Part shown: positions 11,073 to 22,026 of the stretch, piece after piece
Layout of the letters: every line of letters starts with the position of its first letter
Position numbering within the stretch: the stretch's first letter is position 1
From: Phlebiopsis flavidoalba
Taxonomy: Eukaryota > Basidiomycota > Agaricomycetes > Polyporales > Phanerochaetaceae
Assembly (NCBI GenBank): GCA_035772785.1
Contig: JAOCPU010000008.1
Coordinates: 620,001-684,000, forward strand
Direction: 5' to 3'
Length of the DNA stretch: 64,000 nt
Program-made: the position numbers and the translations under genes
Notes under the pieces: model-generated
What the model was told of the DNA's origin: nothing
What the model saw: the letters and a program-made list of their open reading frames with translations, nothing else
Databases searched by the model: none

Positions 11073-13200
11073 TCACGCAATACGCATACAGAATCGTATC
11101 CGCCGTCCGAAAACCTGGGTTCTAAGTTCCCTTCTGTCCTGACCGATGAAGGAGAATGTGCCTCCAGCAAACCACTTGTCGTTTGCTTCCTTGATTCGTT
11201 GGGCTGCAAGCCGTGCGGCGCGCGTTCGTGAGTTTCGAAAACCCTGAACTGGCGTCACTGTCAACGAAGTCGCAGTGCCAGACGTCGGTGCACTCTGAGC
11301 CGCCCTCGTAAGAGAGTAGCCGTACGAAGCTTGTTCGCCTTCGACATTTTCGCTGTATACAATATGAGGACGCGTCATGTGGTGGAAAGGCACGAACGTG
11401 CGTACCTCGACTCTTTGCCTCGCCTGCACCTGCCCTGACCTTGCCAGAGCCGATCATACCAAGACCCTTTGTCTGGTCGAACGCGCCCACCTCTTCCTCC
11501 GCCTTCGCTTGCCGAACGCCATACGGTTTTTGCAGTTTACGCAGCTCAGTCTGAGCATACGCCTCCTTCGCCTTACGCGCTCTACCAATCGATTGTGAAT
11601 AATCAGAGTGGCACCCGACAGCTGAATGACGTACCTCTTTCCTCCTCGTCGTTTCTTTGGGCCGTCATTGGGTACCGGCAGAGCCTTGATGATTTTCGAT
11701 GGCGGTGGTGCCGCCAGTCGATCAATGTGCTTCTCAATTTTCTCACGCAGGTCCGCACCGGTAATTGCCTGCACGCGAAATTGAGCTCTCGTCATTTCCG
11801 TGCCAAACATACGAGAAACACACCATGTGCGTCTCGTCGTTGACTGAAGCTCCAGATCCATATTCGTGCGGCAAGGGCACATTTCGCGCCGACTGTGGCG
11901 TTGCACTTTCATTTGGTACTCGGGTGGCGTTGTTTGTATCAGCTCAGACTGGAAGACCAAAGAGCCAGTGTGCCGTTCGTTGAGTTACAGAAGAGAAGCC
12001 AGACGCAATCTTCTTCTGAGCACCTAAAAGCTGTGTGTCCGTAAATCAGCCTCGTTGTCCTCAATCAGGGCCGAAGAAACGTACGTGGACGTTACACGCA
12101 GGCATCTTGGCCAGGGCCGCTGAGACCATCACACAGCGACACAAAACCAAGTAACTTCGCGGCTGTAGTTGTACCGACAAGTAGCTGACAGGTTGGAAGG
12201 GCAAGAACATTCAGTTCGCGAGCTCAGCGTACATAAAAATCTACAGCGCAAATATCAGTTGGCGTTTTAGTCCCGGACTCGGGTTCGAAAATGTTGAGCC
12301 CACCTTTTGCGGACTTCTTCCAGGTTATCTGCGAGGTCTGCACGCTCGTTGGACGCCTCCCACTCCGCGTCGGCAGTTGTTTGGCCCGCAGTGGTTGTAG
12401 CTGTGATCATGACACTCATGACTATGGCAGCGGCAAGACCGCGATTGTAGATTGACTTTCGTTGGGGTCCTCCATACACATAGCTTTGAGATCTTATAAG
12501 CACGCATCCAACAGAGCAGACGACATACCTCATAGTTAGCCAACGCGCGAACAGCATGGATATACACTTGTGGGTCTTGCACCAGTTGTTCCAGCTCAGG
12601 GAACTTGGACGCCACTAATGTCTCGGATGCACTACGCAGATAGTTAGCGGAGTGTTTGCGTGGGCCTTTGGGTACGCACCTTGTGCAATACAGCTCATAA
12701 TCCTCGTTGTCTTACATCGTATCAATGGACAAGTTTTGTTCGCTTGGAATACTAACTGGGGGGGGACTTTACTATGAGGTTGTACTCCGGTAATTTTTGG
12801 AAGTGTGCGGGTAATGACATCTGGGCTTCAGGGCGTCGCTTTGGTTTCGCCTGTGAGACTTGTCTATTCTCCTCTAACAGAACGATGAGTAACGATACCA
12901 GCTCAGGACGAAGTATCCGGAATGCTCACCTTGCCATACTCTCATTCATAACGTTTTTGCTGCCAAAGCAGCTTTGGGCAAACTTTGCGATCACCGTCCT
13001 TCTGATGTATCTGCCAAGTTTCCATGACGCTGGCACTTCTTCTTTCCGCGTCCAACTCCTCAATGTGCAGGCTTTCATACCTCCTTCCAGTACACTTAAG
13101 GCCTAACCGAGCCGACCTTCTTCTTCGATCACCTTCTTCCCTCTTCCTCGCCCTCTGTCAGATCATATTTCCTCAATCCTCCTCTGAGGGCCTGTTGCAC
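11073..13200 (-). CDS. PRP31: U4/U6 snRNP-associated splicing factor Prp31
   Basis: Prp31 binds the U4 5' stem-loop with Snu13 and bridges U4/U6 to U5 in the tri-snRNP. Reading from the right, an acidic N-terminus (about 13,100-13,200) and a [16 protein letters not shown] segment (about 12,930-12,980) lead to PEYNLIV (about 12,775). [20 protein letters not shown] (about 12,555-12,615) and [19 protein letters not shown] (about 12,385-12,440) belong to the Nop/NOSIC region. NVLALP...[12 protein letters not shown] (about 12,150-12,215) and [11 protein letters not shown] (about 11,900-11,930) belong to the Nop domain. [20 protein letters not shown] (about 11,690-11,745), the [10 protein letters not shown] basic patch, [21 protein letters not shown] and [16 protein letters not shown] complete the family order. 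The exact N-terminus and stop (11,073 or about 11,122) are uncertain because of frame breaks. Confidence 0.92.
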
Positions 13201-14099
13201 GTTTAGGTACCATTTGCTGTGTGTCCCAGCTTCCGCTTGCTGGCTCTACAGTCCTTCTTCGTTGTACCTTTGTCAATCTTCCTCCCTTCGGACAGAGTGA
13301 ACCCTCACTTTCCGTGAGATATCAGTGGTCACAAAAGCTGGCTTCGTCTGCGTGACAGTAGCGCTCCATATTCGCAAGGCTGTGTCGCGCGTCTGGGAAA
13401 TATGCAAGGGCGAAGGTGAGAGCGTGTATCGTGGTAGATGTAGGTGAATAAACAGGACGCCCTACGTGCGTAGGACTGCGTGACGACAGTGAGCGGCCAG
13501 GCTCATACATAGTCGTTACAGCGTGTTTTTTGATCGGCGTCGCGCACATGGTTTTCCCAGTCACCGGATGCGAGGGTAGACATGGAACTTGGAATAAAGT
13601 GCGGTCGACTCGCCAGCCTAATTACTCTTTGTCCCTCCATTTCTCCCTATAGATCTCGACGAGGCGTCGCGTTACCGTGTAAGTATGAAATCGAACACGA
13701 TGAAAATACCTCCTCTCTCTCTCAATAACGCTGAGTAGAGACACTGATGAGATCGCTCATTTTTGTGCATGTGCCAGCGCGGGCCACATCGCGTTATACA
13801 CAACCATCGTCGTATTATATCACTGCCTAATAGCCGATCGTGTCCTCTCGTCCTCCTTTCAACATACTGTCCGCCATGAATTCCTAGCAAAATCCCAAGA
13901 CAATTGAATGCGCCCTTCTTTGGTCTGACTTTGAGGCGACAATGTATGCAGCAGCTTCACATATACATAGGTGAGGAGGCAGGACTTAAACAGCCGCAGA
14001 AGCGCATGAGTAAGTAAGTCGGTTAAGAAGCTATCCAGCTCGGATGACGGTTCGTGTCCTGCTGGCTCATATCTGTAAGCGTATAAATCACGTATAATT
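13201..14099. other. region between PRP31 and the MCC beta gene
   Basis: This contains both promoters and probably the mitochondrial presequence and first exons of the carboxylase, which I could not delimit. An 80-codon minus frame at 13,322-13,564 and a 118-codon minus frame at 13,859-14,215 show no known motif. The second overlaps recognisable plus-strand carboxylase sequence. Confidence 0.4.
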
Positions 14100-16184
14100 A
14101 GGTCTCTCACCTTCTTCTCGACCCGCGACACAGGCTTCCGTTTCTTGAGTTGTCTGCTCTTGCTGCATATGACGTATATCCAGACAATGTACCTGGTCCG
14201 TATGATTGCTGGCATTGTGAAGAGATATCAGGTCGCGAATGCGTCCATCGTCGTGAATGACGTCAACGGTGAAAGGCGGCTCATACTATCCTCTTACTGT
14301 GGGTCAGCATCACACACACACCCGACGTGCTGCTCATTTGTCGTACCGCGTAGGTGAAGAAGCACCTCAAAAAAAGTAGCACAAGAAATTGCGCGCGAGC
14401 ATGTCTGCCCTGTGTATACCCGTTGGTGAGTTGGGTAGAGTCAACGTGTTTGCAGTTGAAATCTCATCCTATCTCGCCCTTAGTTTGATCGGGAGGTGCT
14501 GCACTGATACCTCATCAAGCAAATTTAAACAGCTACAGGCCACGCATAGTCTCACATCGCCTAATGTTATGTTCCATGTTTTCTAGGTAATTCCCGGATT
14601 AAAGAGCATTTTGGCCGTATATTTTATAAACATGGGTACGCTCCTGTTTGCTAAAATGAGCTATGGAATATTGACGACTCAAGGCCCAATGTCTGCAATA
14701 GGAATACCGCAGATAGCAATTGTACATGGTATTTCTGTAGCAGGTCAGTCATAAAACAATTGATCACAAACAGCCCATGAACTCCTATCTATTTTGTTAG
14801 GTGGTGCACTATGTCCCAGCAATGGCAGATGTAAAACATCATTGTCAGAGAGCAGGGTCATATTTTCCTTGCAGGTCCACCGCTGGTCAAGGCTGCCACA
14901 GGAGAGGTAGTAGACGAGGAGACTCTGGGAGGCGGTCTGATGCACTCGTCAGAAAGTGGTTGTCCCGACCACTTAGCCCGGATGACGAGCATGCAATTGC
15001 TATCGCGCGGTGGCATCGTGAGCGACCTCGGGACTGGCTGGGGCCGTCATATACCGGTAAATATTCAGGTGAAAATTGCTTCTCTGTTTGCTCAAAATCT
15101 TTTAGCCACCGACACAATCCGAGGACCCTGTTTATCCTGCCCATGAAACTCCATGGTATCGTCGGCACTGACTCTCAGACAGGCCTTCGACATGCGAGAT
15201 GTAATTGCGCGAGTCGTCGACGGTTCACGCTTCAGGGAGTTCAAGAAAGAGTATGGCACCACAATGTGTCACGGTCAGTCTCTCGTGTTGAATGAGCCCT
15301 ACATACTTTTCTGATATAAAACGCCAGGGTTTTGCCAACATCCACGGCTACCCTGTTGGGTATTGTCGCAAATAACGGCATTCTGTTCTCGTGCAATCTG
15401 CGCTGAAAGCCACCCACTTCATTGAACTTTGCTCGCAACGCCAAATCCCACTTCTATTCCTGGTCAATGTCACGGGGTACATGGTCGGATCGAAGGCAGA
15501 GAAAGGTGGTATCGCCAAGGATGGAGCGAAGATGGTTAGGGCGGTCGCATGCGCTGACGTGCCGAAGCTTACTGTTATTGTCGGCGGTAGTTTACGGCGC
15601 TGGAAATTACGTGTGAGGGAGTTCCAAGCGTTTTTCAGATGTTTCACCTAGCTAACCTAGCCTGTAGGGGAATGTGTGGACAGGGTACGGTCAGTGCAGA
15701 CGACAAACTAATTTTGCGTACACCGAACATTGACTTCATTCTCTGCTTCCAGTATTCCCCTCGTTTCCTCTGGATGTGGCCTGTAAGCAGCATCGTTCCT
15801 GCCGCCGATCCAGCCTACTCATCGTGCCGTCTTAGAACGCCAAGGTATCGGTCATGGGTCCAGGGGTCAGCTGTCCCAAGTTATGTCCCAGTGTCGAAGT
15901 TAAGTGTCTCAGGGGGCGCAGTAGAAACGCACTACTCACACGCAATTTGCAGGGAGCCGACAAAACACTCGACACATCAAGACGAGATAGAGGAGCAATC
16001 CACTGCGCTGTATGCCACGGCTCGTCTTTGGGACGATGGTATCATCAAACCAGTGGATACTCGCGATACTGTGGGGCTGGCACTTGCTCTTTCGTCACGC
16101 GAACGCGGCGGAAGACGTGGGTTCAACGGTAGTCCCACGACCTGGGATGGTGACAGCAAGGGATATGGCATCTTCCGTATGTAA
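14100..16184 (+). CDS. MCC2: methylcrotonoyl-CoA carboxylase beta subunit
   Basis: This is the carboxyltransferase subunit of the mitochondrial biotin enzyme of leucine breakdown (3-methylcrotonyl-CoA to 3-methylglutaconyl-CoA). Landmarks in order are [19 protein letters not shown] (about 14,130-14,185), SIVVNDV (14,245-14,265) and SGGAAL (about 14,490). [12 protein letters not shown] and then [20 protein letters not shown] (about 14,875-14,935) follow. [19 protein letters not shown] (about 15,290-15,380), [19 protein letters not shown] and [20 protein letters not shown] (about 15,497-15,555) lead to [20 protein letters not shown] (about 16,015-16,075). The end is GYGIFRM with TAA at 16182-16184, the classic family C-terminus. 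Introns and indels alternate throughout. The first 60 or so residues lie upstream and are not resolved. It is tail to tail with WDR89, 84 bp away. Confidence 0.92.
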
Positions 16185-16268
16185 TGGACAATTTGCAGGA
16201 TGAATAGCACCACACAACGAACCGATCTATCATTGTATGTAATTGTACAACTAGCACAATTTGGAGGA

Positions 16269-17842
16269 CTATTCTTTTTCAGTCAGCACGCCGCCTCTTA
16301 CGGCTATTGATTCCCCGTCCACATCCATATCATTCGCGTTCGCTCTCACGTTTACTGTGCTGTGACAGTGCTGGGATCCTGAAGATGTGGCCGGGACTGA
16401 CCAGACATTGATTTTGGAGTCTTCTCCGCCAGAAATCAGGATGGTGATTCTATGAAGAAGTTGGTCACATATGAGATGGTGGTTTACAGAAGCACGTAAA
16501 ACACACCTCCTCGTCCCAGAGCACAGATCGCACAACGCCAACATGAAAGCGTTGGTCCAGTTTATGCTCTAACGTCCAAGATGGCAGAGCTGTCGGAGAA
16601 CGTCGGTCGAGTAATCAAGGCAATGTCGGCCCTGGATTATTAGAATAAATTAGCTACAGGAAATTGATAATGAAGGAAAGACGCACTCATTTGACCCAGC
16701 AAAAAGACACAAGTCATTATCTCTGTCGGGTGGGATCATAGAGTTATTGTCGGCATTCCCAATGAGATAGTCTGTAAACCCATTGGAAGTCCTTGTCTGT
16801 GGATTAGAGGGCTGCCGAATATCGCCATCGTGTACCAAATCAAGCTAAAAGCAACATGAAAAACTGGGGGAAGCTATCGCCATAGAACAGTGTGGACCTA
16901 CTTCGTGCCGGTCCAGGCACTGAAAGTTTCCATGGTCACTGGATGCCCATATACTCCAGGAGCCCCCGGATCGTCCCGTGGACCCAGCCGGCTTTGTGCA
17001 ACACTACAGCCCCAATTTCCAACATGCAGACCGGCCTCGTCCTCGTCTGGCTCGTCGGCGTGAGATGTACTGATCAGCCCATCTTCGAGATGGAGAGCAG
17101 AACGTTATGTGACTCGTGTGTTGATGGCGCGATGGGGGAACGCAGGAAGTGAGGACCGCTTAGTGATATCATGCCGAGTGTGTGTATGAATGCACGCGCA
17201 ATGGCAGGCAGCTGGCTGACGCGGATACCCCTAGCAAACGATCACGTAACATGAGATTGAGCGTAACACCACGTTAGTATACAAATGCACGCACCAATAG
17301 AGCAGCGAAGATTAAACAAAAAATCATTCTCCCTTGCAAATCTGTAGCCTGCAGCGACCGTCAAGCCATTCGCACGATACATTCACAAAGACAGCAAGGC
17401 GCGTTTCTTTCCTAGGCTGCGAGTTGTTATTCCCTTGTACTATCAAATGCATATGTCTTGCTTGAGTTCAGCCCAGCATCATGGTCAGGTATGTGGTCTT
17501 GCTCACGTATGTGCGACCGCGTCCTTCCAGCCCGTTCATCCCATACTTTTGACCAGCCCGTCCTTGCCACAGGAGATGAGTGCCTCGCCGAGAACTTGTT
17601 CCTGCAAAGTTCGGCACAGATCGCCATCGTCGTAATTGATTCCCCATGTCCCGGTAGTTGACCGGCGGGTCGTAAATCCGATTTGTCGAAGAGGTGGATC
17701 GCGTTAGACGGTGCCGACGAGGATGCGGCATAGTGAGAGTGTGCTGATGCCCAATGCAAGCACGTAAGACCCCCCGGGAAGTGAGACCGACTTTATTTGG
17801 CCTTGAGTGTGGTCGCAACGAGGGGGACTCGGCCAGGGACAT
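16269..17842 (-). CDS. WDR89: WDR89-like WD40 repeat protein
   Basis: The start is the ATG at 17842 (MSLAE). The first blades read YVLALGISTLSL and SNAIHLFDKSDL (about 17,680-17,790), then QLPGHGESIT and VWDERAGRT (about 17,520-17,660). Further blades are damaged, but LVHDGDIRQ, TDYLIGNA and NDLCLFAGSNE (about 16,690-16,840) follow the WDR89 family pattern of a YLIGG-like segment and a final repeat. The last repeat reads ILISGGEDSKINVWSVP (about 16,390-16,440). The protein ends VLTEKE with TAG at 16269-16271. Such proteins form seven-bladed propellers and act as interaction platforms; the molecular role of WDR89 is poorly defined. Confidence 0.82.
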
Positions 17843-18228
17843 TTTGGAGGTTGAGTGCAACTTGGAGAGTTGCCTGAAAGGGACGCAAACAAATTGCTTG
17901 ACAACTGGCGCTTATTTGATGGCTTCGTGCCGCAGTGATGGGTGTGTGCCTACTCCGCTCCCCTTGTTCCTCTCTCTCATCTTGTCGCCTCTCCAGTCGC
18001 TTTACTGCGATCCCTTTGGTTCAGGTCCTCCTGCTTTCGACTTCACCGACGCACTATTTTTGTGCACTCACTCTCATTTCATCCTACGCTCTTTTTAAAA
18101 ACACACTACCCCCATCAAAAGGCCTGACCTGTAATACCTTCTCAAGTCAATTCCCGCTACTGTATTACCTCTCATAGAACGCACCGACATTTGACCCGTG
18201 CATTTTATCAACTTCTTGCTCTTCATCA
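17843..18228. other. divergent promoter region
   Basis: Pyrimidine-rich plus-strand sequence (runs of CTCT, TTCC, CTTC at 17,945-18,160), as is common upstream of fungal genes. It lies between the WDR89 start and the unresolved plus-strand locus. No gene seen. Confidence 0.4.
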
Positions 18229-19800
18229 TGGTACACGCTGGTATGATCCCTCACCATGCATTGTTGGCTCATGGTAAGAACTCACGTCACACGCCTCGTT
18301 CTCAGGTCCTCGTCGCCTTAACCGCCTTCCTCAACGTCTGGATTATACCCTTATTCCTCCGCCGTTGGGTATGTCAACATTCACTTTGAAATTTCATCAA
18401 CCTTAACATTAATTGCAATAGACCTTTCCCGGCCACTTTGTCGATGAGAAAGCTGTTTTAATCCCGCAATCATCGTTACCCCTTCTTCGCCCACGGGAGA
18501 CCGCGCACTTCTCCATAGCCTTCTTGGCGCGCCTCCTGGGAAGCCATCGTTCCTGGTGAACGCGTTTCATCCGTAATGCCGAGCATCCCTAAGTTGTCGT
18601 CATTCCAGCCGCGATTACCTGCTCAGATACAGCTCCCCCGCGAGTCCGTACAACAAGTGAATTCGGCACATCATCCCTCTTGGTTCGCTTAAGCGAGGGC
18701 GAGCACCACTATCCTTATGGCTATTTTGGCGTTTATCATAGGCTGTCACCTCCTTCTACACAGTCTTGCTTCCCCCTTCCACCCTCGCCTCGACATATGG
18801 TGCCGCAGACAGACCGCGTCTTATTATCCGCGATGCTCAGCGGCAACGTCGACAACATCAGTGGCACTTCCACGTCGACGCGCTGACCCCGCCGACTCCG
18901 CCCACGCCAGCCATCGGTGGCGTATTTAACTTACACGCTATGTGGCCCGCAAAAGCCCCGGGAACACACCATGCAAAGGCGGAAATGATACGCACGGACA
19001 AACGCCAGCGGGAAAGCGCCACGCCCACTTCATCGTCTCCGAGACCAAGGCCGAGCCGCCCGCTGATCCTGTGGAGGTTGCGTAGAGGTAGATTATGCCG
19101 GGAGAACAGGCTGTTCTGAAACAGTGTCACGACCCTTATACGTCCTTTATGCTACCCTCGTAGGGAAAAAGGGGGACCGTGGGTCCCTGTACAGCTGTCG
19201 CTCGAGCATTGCTTGGCTGGCGGATCCCCCGTTTCAGCCGCAAGCCGTTGACATGGGAAAGGTTTTTCGGAACATGGAATTCATATACTTAGGCAATGCC
19301 GGTCTACGTAATTGGATGATAACCCTATTTTATTGCGATAACCCATACGCTTCTACCGTGTCGTCATACCCGCATAGAGGACACGGTATGGCGGAGGGTA
19401 AAGCACTGTTATTCGAAACCTCTAGGGCCGACTCCGTACCCCACCTGTGATGTGTATCAGCATTTCGCTCGAGTTTGTTGTGCTCATATTTTGCAGAGGA
19501 CCTTCCCTATTACTCTCGACACTGCCTGTCAGGTTGGCGGCGCTGACCCTGAGTGCTGCCGTGGTCACTGGTCGCGAGGCTCGCCGCTCTATTTGTGGAA
19601 TGCCGCGGTTCCGCGGTGCTCATTCCTCGCACTTGGTAGAACTGTCTACGAAGGCGCAGGGGATTTGGTCTATCTAAACAAGAACTCTTCATCCATGGCT
19701 CCATGGACGATGAACTTGGCGCGATAGATCCAACTACAACACATACCGTAAGGGGGTATCGCGTCTCTGGTGACAAGCCTGTGAACAGCTCAATGTAGCC
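18229..19800 (+). CDS. unresolved multi-exon protein gene, function unknown
   Basis: I do not recognise this gene. An ATG at 18229 (MVHAGMIPHHALLAHGK) is followed by a candidate hydrophobic segment, VLVALTAFLNVWIIPLFLRR. A well-formed intron follows at about 18,369-18,421 (GTATGT...CAATAG). Later stretches that read like protein are EHHYPYGYFGVYHR (about 18,690-18,735) and FRNMEFIYLGNAGLRNWM (19,267-19,320). Cysteine-containing segments (CDVYQHF, TACQVGGADPECCRG) lie at about 19,447-19,560, and EGAGDLVYLNKNSSSMAPW at about 19,650-19,710. No frame holds for long. It could be one membrane-anchored lumenal or secreted enzyme, perhaps a glycosyltransferase, or two genes. Boundaries are tentative. 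Confidence 0.4.
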
Positions 19801-20409
19801 AAGGATCTGCGCTTAGACGCCTGCCTCCGCCCCCGGTTGCCGCTAGTCCTTTCCTGGATGAGCGAACGCCGCCTTCCGTTTGGTCGTTCCCTGAACTACA
19901 TTTCCGTGAACGGAGGCGGGCGGTGCGAGACATGTACAATGACATGAACGCGGGGGCATTAGTCTGCGGTGGATTCCGTCTCTAGGCGCCACATTTTGCT
20001 CGTAGTTTTCAGATGTCGTTGACTAAATTTTGGTTTTATCAGGACGCTAAACTCTGCTAAACAATTTCGCGCGCATGTCCGTCCCGAGGCTTTTCTGTAG
20101 GGCTTGGGGCGGGCGATGCAAAGATCGAGGCGCGTCAGAGGACCCGGGCAAACAACGTGTGCTGGTCTGATCAGCGTGCGTTAAACCCTATGTTGGATTG
20201 CAGCGGTGACGGTAAACTGATCTTTGCATTAAACCATATCGGCTATCGGTCACTTCATGGCCAAGGCAGGCACAGCAACCCACAACCCCACTACGGCCGT
20301 CTACAGATATAAGACAGTCGGTCGACAATGGGAGGCCCCCAAGAGTCATATTTTTGTCTCTAACCTTCTTCCCTTCCACCGTCCATCCTCGTCACAAAAA
20401 AAACCCAGT
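19801..20409. other. intergenic region upstream of the MARVEL-like gene
   Basis: Nothing coding is recognised. The distal end carries a candidate TATA element (see separate entry). Confidence 0.4.
20306..20313 (+). promoter_or_regulatory. candidate TATA box of the MARVEL-like gene
   Basis: GATATAAG about 100 bp before the ATG at 20410, followed by a pyrimidine-rich tract (20,340-20,395). Position and composition fit a fungal core promoter; no experimental signal is visible. Confidence 0.4.
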
Positions 20410-21336
20410 ATGAGCGGAACTTGGCTGAGAATCTCGCGCGTGGCGGTACTTGGGTAAGTCAGAGTGTTCCTAAACACGAGCGGACACTCAAGTCGTATGT
20501 ACAGGGGTCGTTTCCCTGTTTTCTATCATCGTCCTTGGCGTTGCCCGGCCACTGGATTTCCCACCACGGAGTCGTGGCTGAGCGAATACTTCCAGTATGC
20601 CGCTTTTGCCGTCGCCGTTTCCGTTCTCACTCTCCTCACCGTTCCTGCAATGTGAGTCGTGTCGTGTCCCAACCGTGCCTATTGCACTGACAATAAACCA
20701 GGCTGATCGTCGATTTCTTGCGACGCGGTGCTTTCACTTCCATGATTCTCGTGAGCTTTATTTGGCTTGGTCAGTCTGGGCAACGCCCCCGTGTTAATCT
20801 TGTCATCGGAACTTACATGGATACATTTTGTTAGGTATCCTCTGTCCTCATGGTTAGCTTTCCGCGCACTACTTCCGTGCTGACCAGCTTGGGAGCTTCG
20901 GTATCGCTTGTCACTCAAGCGTTCCTTCCCGACTGGTGGCGAACACGGGACATAGCTCCTGAGACCCAAGCTATTGTCGCCTTTTCCTTCCTGCAATTGG
21001 ATTGGCTGTACAGTGGCCATTCGTACTCTCATTTAAAAAGAACTTCACTTGCTCACGAATGCATGTCCGCATAGTGACGGTCGGATACCCTGCTCTTGCC
21101 TCCTGACCCTTTCAATCATTGCTACTCGCAGAAGGGCTCCCCAGTCCTGGAAATCCAGCGTCAAGGAGGCGAGCTTTGTTCCGGTCCAAGTCGACCTCAG
21201 TTGGCGCTATGGGAACGGCTGAGAGCAAGCCTGCCGTCGCCACCCCCGATGCAACAGCAGCCTACCGTTCCTCAACACTATCCGCCTTCAGACTCAGGGA
21301 GCGCAGCCTCAGACCTACACCCCTACTACCATGTAG
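20410..21336 (+). CDS. MARVEL-like four-span membrane protein
   Basis: MSGTWLRISRVAVLG from the ATG at 20410 is followed by a 49-bp intron (GTAAGT...ACAG). The first membrane span is VVSLFSIIVLGVA, then HWIS, a short loop TTESWLSEYFQ (reading across one indel) and span two, YAAFAVAVSVLTLLTVPAM (about 20,590-20,650). MLIVDFLRRGAFTSMILVSF begins span three, with WLGIL. A fourth span, ETQAIVAFSFLQLDWL, lies near 20,960-21,010. The tail is rich in glutamine, proline and serine (QQQPTVPQHYPPSDSGS) and ends at TAG 21334-21336 in the most likely frame. Basidiomycetes carry many such proteins with a MARVEL-type four-helix layout and a Pro/Gln-rich tail, thought to sit in the plasma membrane or vesicles. 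The exact function is unknown. Confidence 0.72.
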
Positions 21337-22026
21337 TGACATCGTCCCAAACGTCTTGCACATCTTCCTCGCTATTCATGATTACAGTATCCAACCCCGC
21401 TTACGACATACTTTTGCAACATATACCATTTTAAATACTTGTTTGTTTGTTTCTTCGCGAGCTTGCTCGTGGTGTAGCTGTACGTAGTCAATTTATTGAA
21501 CTCTGGTCCCACACTTCCGGGGATGGTTTGGGAGACTCGATTGCTCACTTTGCAACTGTAAGCTTCCAAGTCGTCACTTTTCCGGGATTTACATAATCGA
21601 CGAATGAAAATAATCGGCTCCTTTCGAGCTCGGAACTGCGCACCTGCCGAGGAAGGAGAAGCGTCACGCGCTGCCGATCAATGAATGCCTTGGGTCTGCG
21701 TCTATCACGCCCTCGTCGCGCTTTAGGCGCCTCGCGCCTCCCAGCACCTGAGCGCGTTTCTCGCTGTTTTCCCTGTTGGGTGCTCGTCACTCGAACCCAA
21801 CCTTCTGCTGTCATCTCTCCTCAAGACGAGGCGGATTGCTACGGGGCACTGCGCTCTTTCTGGTCAATAGAGCTCATTCGACGACCCATTGAGGTACGAG
21901 CACTGCGTTCCGCACACTGGTGGACTGACGCTAATCTACGTCACAGACGAGCGGCTTGCTATCTATAAACACAGTGACCGCGCAACGCGACACCAGAAAC
22001 GGAGAACCACGGGCTTTGAGACCAAC
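21337..22026. other. intergenic region upstream of ALE1
   Basis: A 95-codon plus frame at 21,681-21,968 has no recognisable motif. The region ends in the ALE1 core promoter. Nothing else is recognised. Confidence 0.4.
21962..21970 (+). promoter_or_regulatory. candidate TATA box of ALE1
   Basis: TCTATAAAC lies 57 bp before the ATG at 22027, a usual distance for fungal TATA promoters. Confidence 0.42.
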
